From positions 1 through 37,552 of the forward strand of contig JADZEM010000131.1 in NCBI GenBank assembly GCA_020850535.1: a stretch of DNA of 37,552 bases, given 5' to 3'. Source of the stretch: Chloroflexota bacterium. Its GTDB lineage: Bacteria > Chloroflexota > UBA6077 > JACCZL01. Positions 26,029 through 33,996 of this stretch are shown piece by piece. The stretch's first letter is position 1. Each line of letters begins with the position of its first letter. Position numbers and translations under genes: made by a program. Under the pieces are notes generated by a model, which did no database searches, was not told the DNA's origin, and was given only the letters and a program-made list of their open reading frames with translations.

Positions 26029-28911
26029 TCAGCGGGTGAGGTCGGCGAGGCGGCGCAGGTCCGCCTCCAGGGCACGCTGCTCCTCGCCGTACCGACCCCA
26101 GTCGCCAGCCCGCAGTGCCTCTTGCGCCCGGGTGTAGTGCAGGTTGGCGGACTGGATCAGGGCGGTCATCTCGCCGGTGGGCGGCGCCGACGGCCCGGCT
26201 GCCGACTGCCCGGCGGACTGGGCAGGGGGCTGCGCCACCGGCCCCGCGCCCATGGACGGCGCCAGCCCCTGCGCCCCGATGAACAGCTTCCCGAGCGCCT
26301 CTTCGAGCGTGGGTTCCATCACCACGCGGTTGCCTGTCGAGACGATCACCCGCTTCAACTCGGGGATCGGGCCGTTGTCGGCCTGGAGGTAGATCGGCTC
26401 GACGTACAGGTTCGACGCGCCGAGCGGGATCACCAGCAGGTTGCCCCGGATCACCCGCGAGCCGGCCTGGCTCCAGAGTGTGAACTGCGAGGAGATGGTC
26501 GGATCCTGGTCGATGCGGCCTTCGACCTGGGCCGGCCCGAACACAAGCCGTTCCTTCGGGTACTTGTAGACGACGAGCTTGCCGTAGTTGGCCCCGTCGG
26601 AACGCGCCGCCAGCCACGCGATCATGTTCGTCTTGTTGACGGGCGTGAACGGCTGCATCAGCAGGAACTCTTCGTGGGCCTCGCCGGGCAGCCGCATCAC
26701 CACGTAGTACGGCTCGACCGGGGCCGGGTTCACGTCCCAGCCGACCTTCTCCCGCGCGATGTCCCAGGAGTCCTCGCGGTTGTAGAAGACCGTCGGATCC
26801 TGCATGTGAAAGGTCAGGTAGCGGTCTGCCTGGAGCCGGAACAGGTCCACTGGGTAGCGGACGTGCTGTTGCAGGCTCGCCGGCATCTCGGACATCGGGC
26901 GGAAGAGGGTCGGGAAGACTCGCTGATAGGTCTGGATCAGCGGATCGCTCGGGTCAGCCACGTAGAAGGCGATCGAGCCGTCATAGGCGTTGATGACGAC
27001 CTTCACGCTGTTGCGGACGTAGTTGAGCCAGTTGCCGATGGTGCGCGGACCGAGTGGCTGCCAGTAGACCGGCTGGGAGTACGGATAGGCGGAGGTGTGC
27101 GTGTACGTGTCCAGCATCCAGTAGAGCTGGCCGTCCGCCACCACGATGTAGGGGTCGGTGTCCTGGAGCAGGAACGGGGCGATGCGCTCGACCCGCTCGC
27201 GGACGGACCGCCGCCACAGCAGCTCGGAGTCCTCGCGCACGGCGCCTGAGAGCATCAGGTTGCCGTCACGGAAGCGCAGGGCAAACGCGGCCCGGGCCAG
27301 CCAGTTGCCCATCTTGATGCCGGCCCCGCCCGCGTGCCGTGTCTCCGCGTTCTCGTCGCCGCGCGGAAAGTCGAACTCTGGTTCGGTGGTGCGAATCAGG
27401 ACGTAGTCCGAGGGCCGCGAGCCGAAGTAGACCTCGGGCCGGGTGATCTGGAACGCGCCGCGCGGCGGGACATCCTGTAGCAGCAGTTGCGGCCGGCCCT
27501 CCTCCGCGACGGCCGCCACCAGGGCCATCGTCACGCCGTAGCCGTGAGTGAACTTGAGCCGCTGATTGACCCAGGTCTGGGCCTGGGACGGCAGCCGGGT
27601 CCGGTCCAGCTCGCGGGCGGCTACCATCACCTGTCGGTAGCCGCTGTCCACGGCGTAACGGTCAACGTCGACATCCGCGAAGGTGTAGTAGCTGCGGATG
27701 CTCTGGATCTGGTTCAGCGTCTCCCGCAGCGGCCGGTGGTCCCACAGCCGGATATTGCGGATCGTCTCAGGGTTATTCCGAACGTCGTCGGCGGTGACCG
27801 CCTCTTCGTAGGGGTAGAAGCTCTCCTGGATGCGATCGAGTCCGAAGGCCCGCCGCGTCATGGCGATGCCGTTCTCGACGTAGGGCCGCTCCTTCTCGAG
27901 CTGATTCGGCTTGACCTCGAAATTCTCCACCATGTTCGGGAACACCAGGCCGCCGAGGACCGCCACCAGCGCCCAGGCGGCCAGTCCCGTCAGGGCCGGC
28001 CGCAGCGAGCGGGCGAACGCGCTGACGACGATCAGCACGGCGGCGCTGGCTGCCACGGCGGCCATGATGTAGAGCGCCGGCATCTCGGCGCGGACGTCGG
28101 CGTAGCTCGCGCCGTAGGTCACGCCGCGGGTGGAGTAGACCAGCTCGTAGACGTCCAGCAGGTGGTTCGCGCCGACGAGGAGCATCAGGACGGCGGCGAG
28201 CAGCGCGATGTGCAGCTTCACCGAGCGCGGCAGGTTGAACATCACCCGTTCGAGGTTCACGCCCAGCTCGTAGGCGCTGACGACGGCGTAGACGGCGAAC
28301 GTGGTGGTGGCCACCAGCACGAACGTGCCGAGCAGCCAGGAGTGGGCTGACCGCAGGAACGGCAGCGTAAAGACGAAAAACGACACGTCCCGCCCGAACA
28401 CGGGGTCGGCCACGCCGAACGGCACCTGATTGAGAAAGCGGAGCAGGATCGGCCACTGCCCGGAGGCCACGGAGCCCATCACGACGGACAACAGCAGGCC
28501 CAGCACGACGATGCCGATCTGGACGATCCGCCCATAGACCGACATTTCGCCGCTGAACCGCGAGCCGACCCTGGCGATGTAGGCCCACAGCACGTCCTCG
28601 TCGGGGGGCGAGAGGTGCTCGAACCCCCGAGCCAGCCGCCGCGCCAGGAACGCGCTGGGCAGGTAGAGCAGCAGGAAGAACCCGGCGGCGGCCACGAACA
28701 GGCCGACTTGATTGGTCAGGACGGTCTGGTAGACCGGCGCGTAGCCAACGCTGCCGAACCAGAGCCAGTCGGTGTACAGGTCGACGCCGACGGTGGCGAG
28801 CACCAGCAGCACGACGACAAAGCCGACGACGGCGATGCGCCCATTGCCTATGGGAGAGTTGCCGCGCCCCTGGCGACGTGGCCAGCGTTCGGTCGGTACA
28901 ACTGGGTCCAC
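26029..28911 (-). CDS. UPF0182 family membrane protein
   Basis: A 960-residue protein of the UPF0182 (COG1615) family, which is widespread in actinobacteria, cyanobacteria and Chloroflexota and has unknown function. Residues of about 20-330 contain roughly seven membrane helices, the first being IAVVGFVVVLLVLATVGVD followed by DWLWFGSVGY. The long C-terminal part is probably extracytoplasmic, with family blocks VENGIAMTRRAFGLD, IRLWDHRPL and SIRSYYTFADVDVDRY. A Pro/Ala/Gln-rich stretch and a helical tail end the protein. GTG 28911 is chosen as start: GGAGG lies six bases upstream and an extended -10 promoter just beyond it. The ATG at 28938 overlaps that promoter and has no ribosome site. Confidence 0.92.
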   Translation of the reverse strand: MDPVVPTERWPRRQGRGNSPIGNGRIAVVGFVVVLLVLATVGVDLYTDWLWFGSVGYAPVYQTVLTNQVGLFVAAAGFFLLLYLPSAFLARRLARGFEHLSPPDEDVLWAYIARVGSRFSGEMSVYGRIVQIGIVVLGLLLSVVMGSVASGQWPILLRFLNQVPFGVADPVFGRDVSFFVFTLPFLRSAHSWLLGTFVLVATTTFAVYAVVSAYELGVNLERVMFNLPRSVKLHIALLAAVLMLLVGANHLLDVYELVYSTRGVTYGASYADVRAEMPALYIMAAVAASAAVLIVVSAFARSLRPALTGLAAWALVAVLGGLVFPNMVENFEVKPNQLEKERPYVENGIAMTRRAFGLDRIQESFYPYEEAVTADDVRNNPETIRNIRLWDHRPLRETLNQIQSIRSYYTFADVDVDRYAVDSGYRQVMVAARELDRTRLPSQAQTWVNQRLKFTHGYGVTMALVAAVAEEGRPQLLLQDVPPRGAFQITRPEVYFGSRPSDYVLIRTTEPEFDFPRGDENAETRHAGGAGIKMGNWLARAAFALRFRDGNLMLSGAVREDSELLWRRSVRERVERIAPFLLQDTDPYIVVADGQLYWMLDTYTHTSAYPYSQPVYWQPLGPRTIGNWLNYVRNSVKVVINAYDGSIAFYVADPSDPLIQTYQRVFPTLFRPMSEMPASLQQHVRYPVDLFRLQADRYLTFHMQDPTVFYNREDSWDIAREKVGWDVNPAPVEPYYVVMRLPGEAHEEFLLMQPFTPVNKTNMIAWLAARSDGANYGKLVVYKYPKERLVFGPAQVEGRIDQDPTISSQFTLWSQAGSRVIRGNLLVIPLGASNLYVEPIYLQADNGPIPELKRVIVSTGNRVVMEPTLEEALGKLFIGAQGLAPSMGAGPVAQPPAQSAGQSAAGPSAPPTGEMTALIQSANLHYTRAQEALRAGDWGRYGEEQRALEADLRRLADLTR

Positions 28912-28936
28912 GTAGCGCCTCCGCCCGGATGTGGCC

Positions 28937-28945
28937 ATTCTACCA
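28937..28945 (-). promoter_or_regulatory. Extended -10 promoter of UPF0182 gene
   Basis: On the minus strand TGGTAGAAT carries the TGn extension and a TAGAAT hexamer. The predicted start is near 28930, followed by GGAGG (28918-28922) and GTG 28911. The short leader supports the chosen start codon. Confidence 0.5.
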
Positions 28946-29039
28946 GGGGAGCGGACTGCCCCAGGAAGGATTCTGCCCGGATGCGTCGGCGGTCGCCCCC
29001 TGGCCACACTGGACATTCGGCGGCGGGCAGGTGAGTGGC

Positions 29040-29048
29040 TGGTATACT
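29040..29048 (+). promoter_or_regulatory. Extended -10 promoter of GNAT gene
   Basis: TGGTATACT carries TGn plus TATACT. No good -35 is present, as expected for extended -10 promoters. The predicted start is near 29055, about 90 bases before GTG 29145. It is arranged back to back with the UPF0182 promoter. Confidence 0.5.
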
Positions 29049-29144
29049 CGGAGCAGGGTGGCAGGTGGCAGGACGCCGACGCACGGCTGGTTGAGACACG
29101 CGCGCCGCCGCCTGCTCGAACGATGGCGCCAGGAGGAACGCGAG

Positions 29145-29864
29145 GTGCTCGACGACCGCATCAAGGTCGGGCAGGTGGAGCGCATCGACACGTTCCACGC
29201 CGTCGAGCTTGGCTGCAACGCATCGCTGCTGCGCGAGCCGGGTGTCCACATTCTGCCGTCTGAGCGCCGGACGCGCCCGAGCTGGGGCGGCTACACGGTG
29301 CCGATCCTGGCGCTCTCGACGGCCACCGGCGGCGTCATATCGGCGCGGCCAGACCTGTTGGAGCGGGTCCGCTCTGGCCTCGGCCCGGCGCTCTCAGACC
29401 GCCCGATTGGCCCCTCCGAGTTCACGCGGCTGCACCATGTCGCCCGGCTCGCCGTGCCGTACGCTTACAGCCTGAGCGGCCACGTCCTCTACACCGACGC
29501 CGACCAGTTCCAGCCCCGCCAGAGCCGGGCGGTCCGCCTGGAGCGCAACGATCCACGTGGGACCGATCTGCGCCGGCGCTTCGACGGCGAGATCTTCGTG
29601 GTCTGGTCGATTCGCGGAGACATCGCAAGCTGGTCCGCGATCAAGCTGAAGTCGAAGGATGTCTGGGAGATCGCCGTCGTGACGGAGCCGGCCTACCGGG
29701 GCCAGGGGCTTGCGAAAGAGGTCGTGTCGGCGGCGACAGCCTACATCCTGGAGCAGGGGCGGCTGGCGCTCTACGTCCACGACCGCACAAACCTGGCCTC
29801 GGCGCGGGTGTGCCGCTCGCTGGGGTACGTCGAGTACGGCGAAGAGTTCTTCAGCGAGTATTGA
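29145..29864 (+). CDS. GNAT family N-acetyltransferase
   Basis: A 239-residue protein whose last 90 residues form a GCN5-related acetyltransferase fold. It has DVWEIAVVTEPAYRGQGLAK with the acetyl-CoA loop RGQGLA, then LYVHDRTNLASARVCRSLGYVEYG. The first 130 residues are an unassigned N-terminal extension, probably for substrate recognition. The GTG start at 29145 has AGGAGG eight bases upstream. The longer frame upstream reads through the promoter and is not protein-like. The substrate is unknown. It is divergent from the UPF0182 gene and convergent with the cyclase, 18 bases apart. Confidence 0.85.
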   Translation: MLDDRIKVGQVERIDTFHAVELGCNASLLREPGVHILPSERRTRPSWGGYTVPILALSTATGGVISARPDLLERVRSGLGPALSDRPIGPSEFTRLHHVARLAVPYAYSLSGHVLYTDADQFQPRQSRAVRLERNDPRGTDLRRRFDGEIFVVWSIRGDIASWSAIKLKSKDVWEIAVVTEPAYRGQGLAKEVVSAATAYILEQGRLALYVHDRTNLASARVCRSLGYVEYGEEFFSEY

Positions 29865-29882
29865 GGGCGGCGCGCCCGCCGC

Positions 29883-31610
29883 TCAGTGGACTGGCGGGCG
29901 CGGCAGGCCGCTCGACGCTGGCCCGACGGAGCTTGAGGCCAGCGCCGTATCGTGGGTCAGGATCGGGATCAGGTCGAGGGCGCTCGGGACCACGAAGATG
30001 CCCATCGGCGTGGTGCGGCCTCGGACCGTCATCTCGTCGCGCACGAAGCCCGACAAATCGATGCCAGCCCGCAGCGACAGATCCTCGCTGACGATCAACT
30101 GCGCCTTGTACTCCTTGCTGGCGGACTCCAGCCGACTGGCCGTATTCACGGCGTCGCCCAGGGCCGTCAACGTGCGTGCCCGGCCGTACCCCATCTCCCC
30201 GACGATCACGTGCCCGACGTGGATGCCGATGCCGATCCGCAGCGGCTCGGCCAGATCCTGGGCCAGCACCCGGTTCAGCTCGTCCAGCGCCTGGGCCATC
30301 GCCACCGTCGCGTCGAGCGCCTGCCGGCAGCCGCGCACGGCGTCCTGCCCGACCCCGAACAGCGCCATCACGCCGTCGCCGATGAACTTGTCGAGGTGGC
30401 CGCCGCTCGCCTCGACCGCTTCGCCCATCGCCTTGAAATACTCGTTCATCACGAAGACCACGTCGTACGGCAGGCGATGCTCCGAGAACTTGGTGAAGCC
30501 GCGAATGTCGGCAAAGAGGATGCCGATCTCCTGCTCGCTGGCCGAGGCCGAGCTTGGCCGCAACACGCTCTCGGCAGACTGGATGGTGGGCGGCAGCAAT
30601 GGGATGATGTTCAGGTCGTGGACGGGCCGGAGCTGGCAGGCGAGGCGGACATTCGGCGGCGCGCCGACCCGCCTCAGGACACGCTCCTCGTCGGGGGTCG
30701 GCGGCGGCACCTGCGCCGAGGCCGGCCCGATACGCGAGCGGCAGGTTGAGCAACGGCCCTTGCCCCCGCACAAGGAGGCGTGCGGGATGCCGGCCGAGCG
30801 GCTGGCGTCGAGCACGGTCATGCCAGGCACGGCGTTGACGCGCCGCCCGCCTGGGTAAGTCAGCCGCACGACGCCGCGTCGCCGCAGCAGCCACTGGCGC
30901 ACGTAGCGCGCAGCGAAGGCCAGCACGACCGAGGCGACGAAGATCCCGTTGGCGATGCCGGCCCAGCCGAGCACCATATCGTTCTGGGCGGGCGTCATCC
31001 CCTCGAACGTCCGGTCGATCCAGCCGGGCGTCTGCGAGAACAGCGCCGTCTCGCGTCCGATGCCGGCGAACCCGGCCAGCGCCAGGGCCGGCAGCAGCAA
31101 CGCGCCCGCGCGCAACAGCGTTCGGTAGCGCGGATACCAGGGCTTGAACTGCAGCCACCAGCGGACGCCCATGCAGCCGTGCGTCCAGGCGATCACCAGC
31201 AGCAGCGCCTGGACTGCCGCGCTGCTCGGGTGCTCGACCCACATGCCGAACACGACGTAGGCGTAGGTATCGTGGAAATCCTGGGTGACCTCGTTGAGGA
31301 TGCGCGTGCCGAAGATGTGTGGGATCAGCATGAACGGCATCGCAAGCCCAAGCCCGAGGCGCACCAGCTCCCAGCGGGGCAGCCGCAGGTGCCGTGCGCG
31401 GTAGAGCGCCTGGAGCACCAGCACGATGTGGGTGAGGAACGCGCCGTACAGGACGACGGTGCCGACGGGGTTGCGCCAGATCGCCAGCATCACCAGGCGG
31501 CCCAGCTCGGCGGCATCCAGCGAGAAGATGCCAAGTGAATGGTTGAGCAGGTGCGTGCCCACGAAGACGAACAAGACCAACCCGGACCAGAGCCGCAGTT
31601 TCCGCGTCAC
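29883..31610 (-). CDS. Membrane-anchored class III adenylate cyclase with [2Fe-2S] domain
   Basis: A 575-residue signalling enzyme with three parts. Residues 1-245 contain about six membrane helices with histidines placed as in b-type cytochromes (GTHLLNHSLGIF, DFHDTYAYVVFG, AWTHGCMG). This suggests a heme-binding anchor like that of succinate dehydrogenase cytochrome b. Residues of about 265-345 form a plant-type ferredoxin domain with CGGKGRCSTC and a later Cys in RLACQLRP. Residues of about 360-530 form the cyclase domain with both metal aspartates (LFADIRGFTKF and FIGDGVMALFG) and GDAVNTASRLES with the transition-state Asn and Arg. Cyclic nucleotide output controlled by redox state is the natural reading. 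GTG 31610 is chosen because GGGAGG lies seven bases upstream and the membrane domain begins there. Confidence 0.9.
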   Translation of the reverse strand: MTRKLRLWSGLVLFVFVGTHLLNHSLGIFSLDAAELGRLVMLAIWRNPVGTVVLYGAFLTHIVLVLQALYRARHLRLPRWELVRLGLGLAMPFMLIPHIFGTRILNEVTQDFHDTYAYVVFGMWVEHPSSAAVQALLLVIAWTHGCMGVRWWLQFKPWYPRYRTLLRAGALLLPALALAGFAGIGRETALFSQTPGWIDRTFEGMTPAQNDMVLGWAGIANGIFVASVVLAFAARYVRQWLLRRRGVVRLTYPGGRRVNAVPGMTVLDASRSAGIPHASLCGGKGRCSTCRSRIGPASAQVPPPTPDEERVLRRVGAPPNVRLACQLRPVHDLNIIPLLPPTIQSAESVLRPSSASASEQEIGILFADIRGFTKFSEHRLPYDVVFVMNEYFKAMGEAVEASGGHLDKFIGDGVMALFGVGQDAVRGCRQALDATVAMAQALDELNRVLAQDLAEPLRIGIGIHVGHVIVGEMGYGRARTLTALGDAVNTASRLESASKEYKAQLIVSEDLSLRAGIDLSGFVRDEMTVRGRTTPMGIFVVPSALDLIPILTHDTALASSSVGPASSGLPRPPVH

Positions 31611-31847
31611 CGAACAACCTCCCGCCAGCGCCGCCGCGCACCAGGATCGGGTGCGCGCACACCTGCACGCCGCCGGGCGAGCCACCCACCACGAAGGCCG
31701 CCCTCGGAGCGCTATGGTACTCGGAATACGAGCCTGACGGGAGCGGCGGCTGTATCGCCGCTGTCAGATCGCGAACAGCAGCCGGAGGGTGCGGAATCTG
31801 TGCATGACTGAGCGCCCCCAGGATGCAACGCCAGCCAGCACGGCCCG
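31611..31847. other. Intergenic region with inverted repeat
   Basis: About 240 bases upstream of the cyclase with no gene I can support. AGCGGCG (31742-31748) and CGCCGCT (31756-31762) form a 7-bp inverted repeat around seven bases. A CTCG-GAATA-CGAG repeat lies just before it. Confidence 0.4.
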
Positions 31848-31898
31848 CTACCGCGCGACGTAGGGGATCGTCTGGGGGCCTTGCGGCAGCACGGCGAT
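31848..31898 (-). pseudogene. Remnant of a larA 3' end
   Basis: On the minus strand this segment encodes RIAVLPQGPQTIPYVA, then Arg and a TAG stop. The intact larA at 32555-33844 ends with the same 16 residues followed by Gly and a stop. A 44-base block (31855-31898) is identical to 32562-32605. Upstream of the block the two sequences diverge at once, so this is a fragment, not a second gene. Confidence 0.7.
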
Positions 31899-31908
31899 GC
31901 GGAGATCG

Positions 31909-32175
31909 TCATGCACTGCGAGAACTCCTGGCTGTGACGGCATCTTCTGGCACGTCGCGGAGCACCAACAAGCACTCACTTGGTAGCGGGAGCAGCGCAT
32001 ACGTTCGTCCGTCGCGGCCGGCGAACTCTACCTCGCACTCACCGTTGCCGTAGATCAGGACGACCGTGCCGACGTCGCCCCGGTGCAGCACCACGGGCAT
32101 TCCATGCTCAAAATGTGTTGCCTGCACATCGTTGAGGAGGGCTACGGAAGCGTGCAGAGGAACGCGATCGTCCAT
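31909..32175 (-). CDS. DUF4926 domain protein
   Basis: An 88-residue protein with the DUF4926 pattern: HGMPVVLHRGDVGTVVLIYG, then CEVEFAGRDGRTYALLPL. The family is a small beta-rich fold frequently encoded beside DUF6883 and other toxin-like proteins. It starts at ATG 32175, three bases after the stop of the DUF6883 gene. The last residues after LLVLRDVPED look atypical and run towards the larA fragment, so the original C-terminus may have been altered by the insertion. An antitoxin or immunity role is only inferred from gene neighbourhood. Confidence 0.75.
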   Translation of the reverse strand: MDDRVPLHASVALLNDVQATHFEHGMPVVLHRGDVGTVVLIYGNGECEVEFAGRDGRTYALLPLPSECLLVLRDVPEDAVTARSSRSA

Positions 32176-32178
32176 GCT

Positions 32179-32511
32179 CTAGACTATATAGCAGGTAGTC
32201 AGTCGCGGGATATCCTCGCCGTGCAAAATGATCCAGGCCGTCAATACAGTAGCGCTGCCCTGCTCCGTGCTCAGCACGAACCGAATCGCATACACCACAC
32301 CGTGACCATTGTCCCCGCGCATCACAGCTTCCGTCGATTCGGTCGCAGCGGCAAGTATCGCCTGCCGTAACAACGCTCGGTTCTCGAGTGTGATCCCGAG
32401 CGCCGACTCGAAAACTCGTGCCTTGTGTCGGCCATCGCGGTGCAGTGGATTGAGGACATATTCCTCAAGCTTCACACCCAGGTCCGCCCGGTCTCCATTC
32501 GGCAGCCTCAT
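32179..32511 (-). CDS. DUF6883 domain protein
   Basis: A 110-residue protein matching the DUF6883 pattern: the MRLPNGDRADLGVKLEEYVL opening, NPLHRDGRHKARVFESALGI, and the closing AWIILHGEDIPRLTTCYIV, which fits a small alpha/beta fold often found at the end of polymorphic toxins or as a stand-alone partner of DUF4926. It starts at ATG 32511 with a weak ribosome site, 43 bases after the larA stop on the same strand. It may form a two-gene toxin-antitoxin-like unit with the following gene. The activity of the family is unknown to me. Confidence 0.75.
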   Translation of the reverse strand: MRLPNGDRADLGVKLEEYVLNPLHRDGRHKARVFESALGITLENRALLRQAILAAATESTEAVMRGDNGHGVVYAIRFVLSTEQGSATVLTAWIILHGEDIPRLTTCYIV

Positions 32512-32554
32512 GGCAAGCTGAGAACCGCGCGAAGCTCAGCGAAGCGTATGCGGG

Positions 32555-33844
32555 TCAGCCGGCGACGTAGGGGATCGTCTGGGGGCCTTGCGGCAGCACG
32601 GCGATCCGGGCGTCTGATCCGGCCTCGCGGACGAGCCGCTCGGCCGTCTCGGCCACGTCGAGGCAGCGCTGCATGTGCGCCTGCGCCACCTGGGCATCGG
32701 TCAGGCCTCCCGTGTGCAGATGCACGCGCGCACGCTTCTGGATCTGGGCCTGGACCTGTACCTGCCACTGATCGTGCATGTGGAAGCCGTCCGACGTGAT
32801 CAGGTCCAGCAGCTCCTGCGGCGATGTCCCGAGCTTCAGGATGTCCTTGTAGTTGCCGAACTCTGGCAGGCCGTCCGAGCACTCAGCAGCGGCCACAATC
32901 GCGCCGCCATCCGCCACGATCTGGTTGGCGGCGGACATCCCCTTGATCGCCTGATAGAGGTTCAGGTCGAGCGGGTAGCCACTGTTGGTGGTGACCACCA
33001 CCTCGTACGGCTTCGCGACGGGCTGCATCGCCGTGTCCTTCACGAAGGCGCACCCCTGCTTGTGGGCCGTGAACAGCTCGCCGGCGAACACGGACGTGAT
33101 CTCGTGATCCTTGTTGAGCGTCACGTCGAGGGTGAAATCCGGCTTGACGACGGACGAGATCTCGCGGATGTCGTCGTGCATCGGGTTGCCGTAGGTGATG
33201 CCCCAGATCGCGTTCGGGTGGGAGATCATCGGCGCGCCGTGCAGGTGCAGCACCGTCTCGATGGCCGCCAGCCCCGGCGCGATCATCTTCGGGCCGCCCG
33301 AGAACCCGGCGAACAGGTGCGGCTCGATGAACCCGGTCAGGATCTTGAAGTCGTGGCCGAGGAAGTCCGACTCGACGTAGATCGGGCCGCCGGAGCTGGT
33401 CTTCCCCAGGTAGCGGTGTCGCGCGAGGTCGAAGGCGTCGTGGTTGACCACCCGATAGTTGCGGACGATATCCGCGCCGAGCATCCGCTCCAGCTCTTCG
33501 GTGGTGTTCCCCCGGTGCGTCCCCGTGGCGATGAAGATCGTGACGTTCTTCGGATCGACGTGGTCGATCTCCGAGAGGATGACGGGCAGGATGCGGCGGG
33601 TCGGCGTGGCGCGCGTGATGTCGCAGACGCTGATGGCGACCGTTGCGCCGGCCGGCACGCGCTCGCGGAGCGGGGCCGAGGCGTGCGGCTCGCGCATCGC
33701 CTTGCGGAGCGCGGCAGGCTCGTCGGCCAGGCCCGGCAGGTAGCGCGGCTCGATGACCGTGGTGCGGTCGGCCGGCAGCTCGACCTCCAGGCCGTTCTTC
33801 CCGTAGGCCAGCATCACGCGCGTCGTCTTACTCACAGGCCCCAT
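32555..33844 (-). CDS. larA: Nickel-pincer-dependent racemase/epimerase, LarA family
   Basis: A 429-residue LarA-like enzyme that interconverts 2-hydroxy acids using a nickel-pincer nucleotide. From memory of Lactobacillus plantarum LarA, the key residues match with an offset of two: His108 to H110 (ATGTHRG), His174 to H176 (EPHLFAGF), Lys184 to K186 (SGGPKM, cofactor attachment) and His200 to H202 (HLHG). The DITRATPTR block fits the substrate-binding arginine region. The cofactor makers LarB, LarC and LarE are not in the window. It is divergent from an enolase-superfamily gene, which suggests sugar- or hydroxy-acid catabolism with a substrate other than lactate. ATG 33844 follows GGGAGG closely. 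GTG 33835 is an alternative. Confidence 0.9.
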   Translation of the reverse strand: MGPVSKTTRVMLAYGKNGLEVELPADRTTVIEPRYLPGLADEPAALRKAMREPHASAPLRERVPAGATVAISVCDITRATPTRRILPVILSEIDHVDPKNVTIFIATGTHRGNTTEELERMLGADIVRNYRVVNHDAFDLARHRYLGKTSSGGPIYVESDFLGHDFKILTGFIEPHLFAGFSGGPKMIAPGLAAIETVLHLHGAPMISHPNAIWGITYGNPMHDDIREISSVVKPDFTLDVTLNKDHEITSVFAGELFTAHKQGCAFVKDTAMQPVAKPYEVVVTTNSGYPLDLNLYQAIKGMSAANQIVADGGAIVAAAECSDGLPEFGNYKDILKLGTSPQELLDLITSDGFHMHDQWQVQVQAQIQKRARVHLHTGGLTDAQVAQAHMQRCLDVAETAERLVREAGSDARIAVLPQGPQTIPYVAG

Positions 33845-33869
33845 CCGCCTCCCTCTCGTCACTCTCTGC

Positions 33870-33915
33870 ATTGTAGCGCCCGGCTCGGGCCGGCTACCGT
33901 GTGCGAGCGGGTAGC
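33870..33915. promoter_or_regulatory. Divergent larA/enolase promoter region
   Basis: On the minus strand TACAAT (33870-33875) is a good -10 for larA, about 26 bases before its ATG, but its -35 is poor. GCTACC (33893-33898) and GGTAGC (33910-33915) form a 6-bp inverted repeat around 11 bases between the two divergent genes, an operator candidate. Confidence 0.4.
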
Positions 33916-33996
33916 ATCACCGTGCGGCGCTGCACCGTTCGTACCAGGGCTGGCGACGCTGCCAGCATGCAGCGTCGCGACGCATTGGGAGGCGGC

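Larger units (their letters stand above)
31855..32605. repeat. 44-bp exact direct repeats flanking the DUF6883-DUF4926 pair
   Basis: Copies at 31855-31898 and 32562-32605 are identical over 44 bases, starting GCGACGTAGGGGATCG and ending CACGGCGAT. They lie in direct orientation either side of the two small genes. The right copy is the 3' end of larA. This layout suggests that the two-gene cassette was inserted together with, or by recombination at, a larA terminus. Confidence 0.85.

Noticed and set aside
31611-31685. N-terminal extension of the adenylate cyclase
   Set aside because: The extra 25 residues are Cys/Arg/Ala-rich without a ribosome site. GGGAGG supports GTG 31610.
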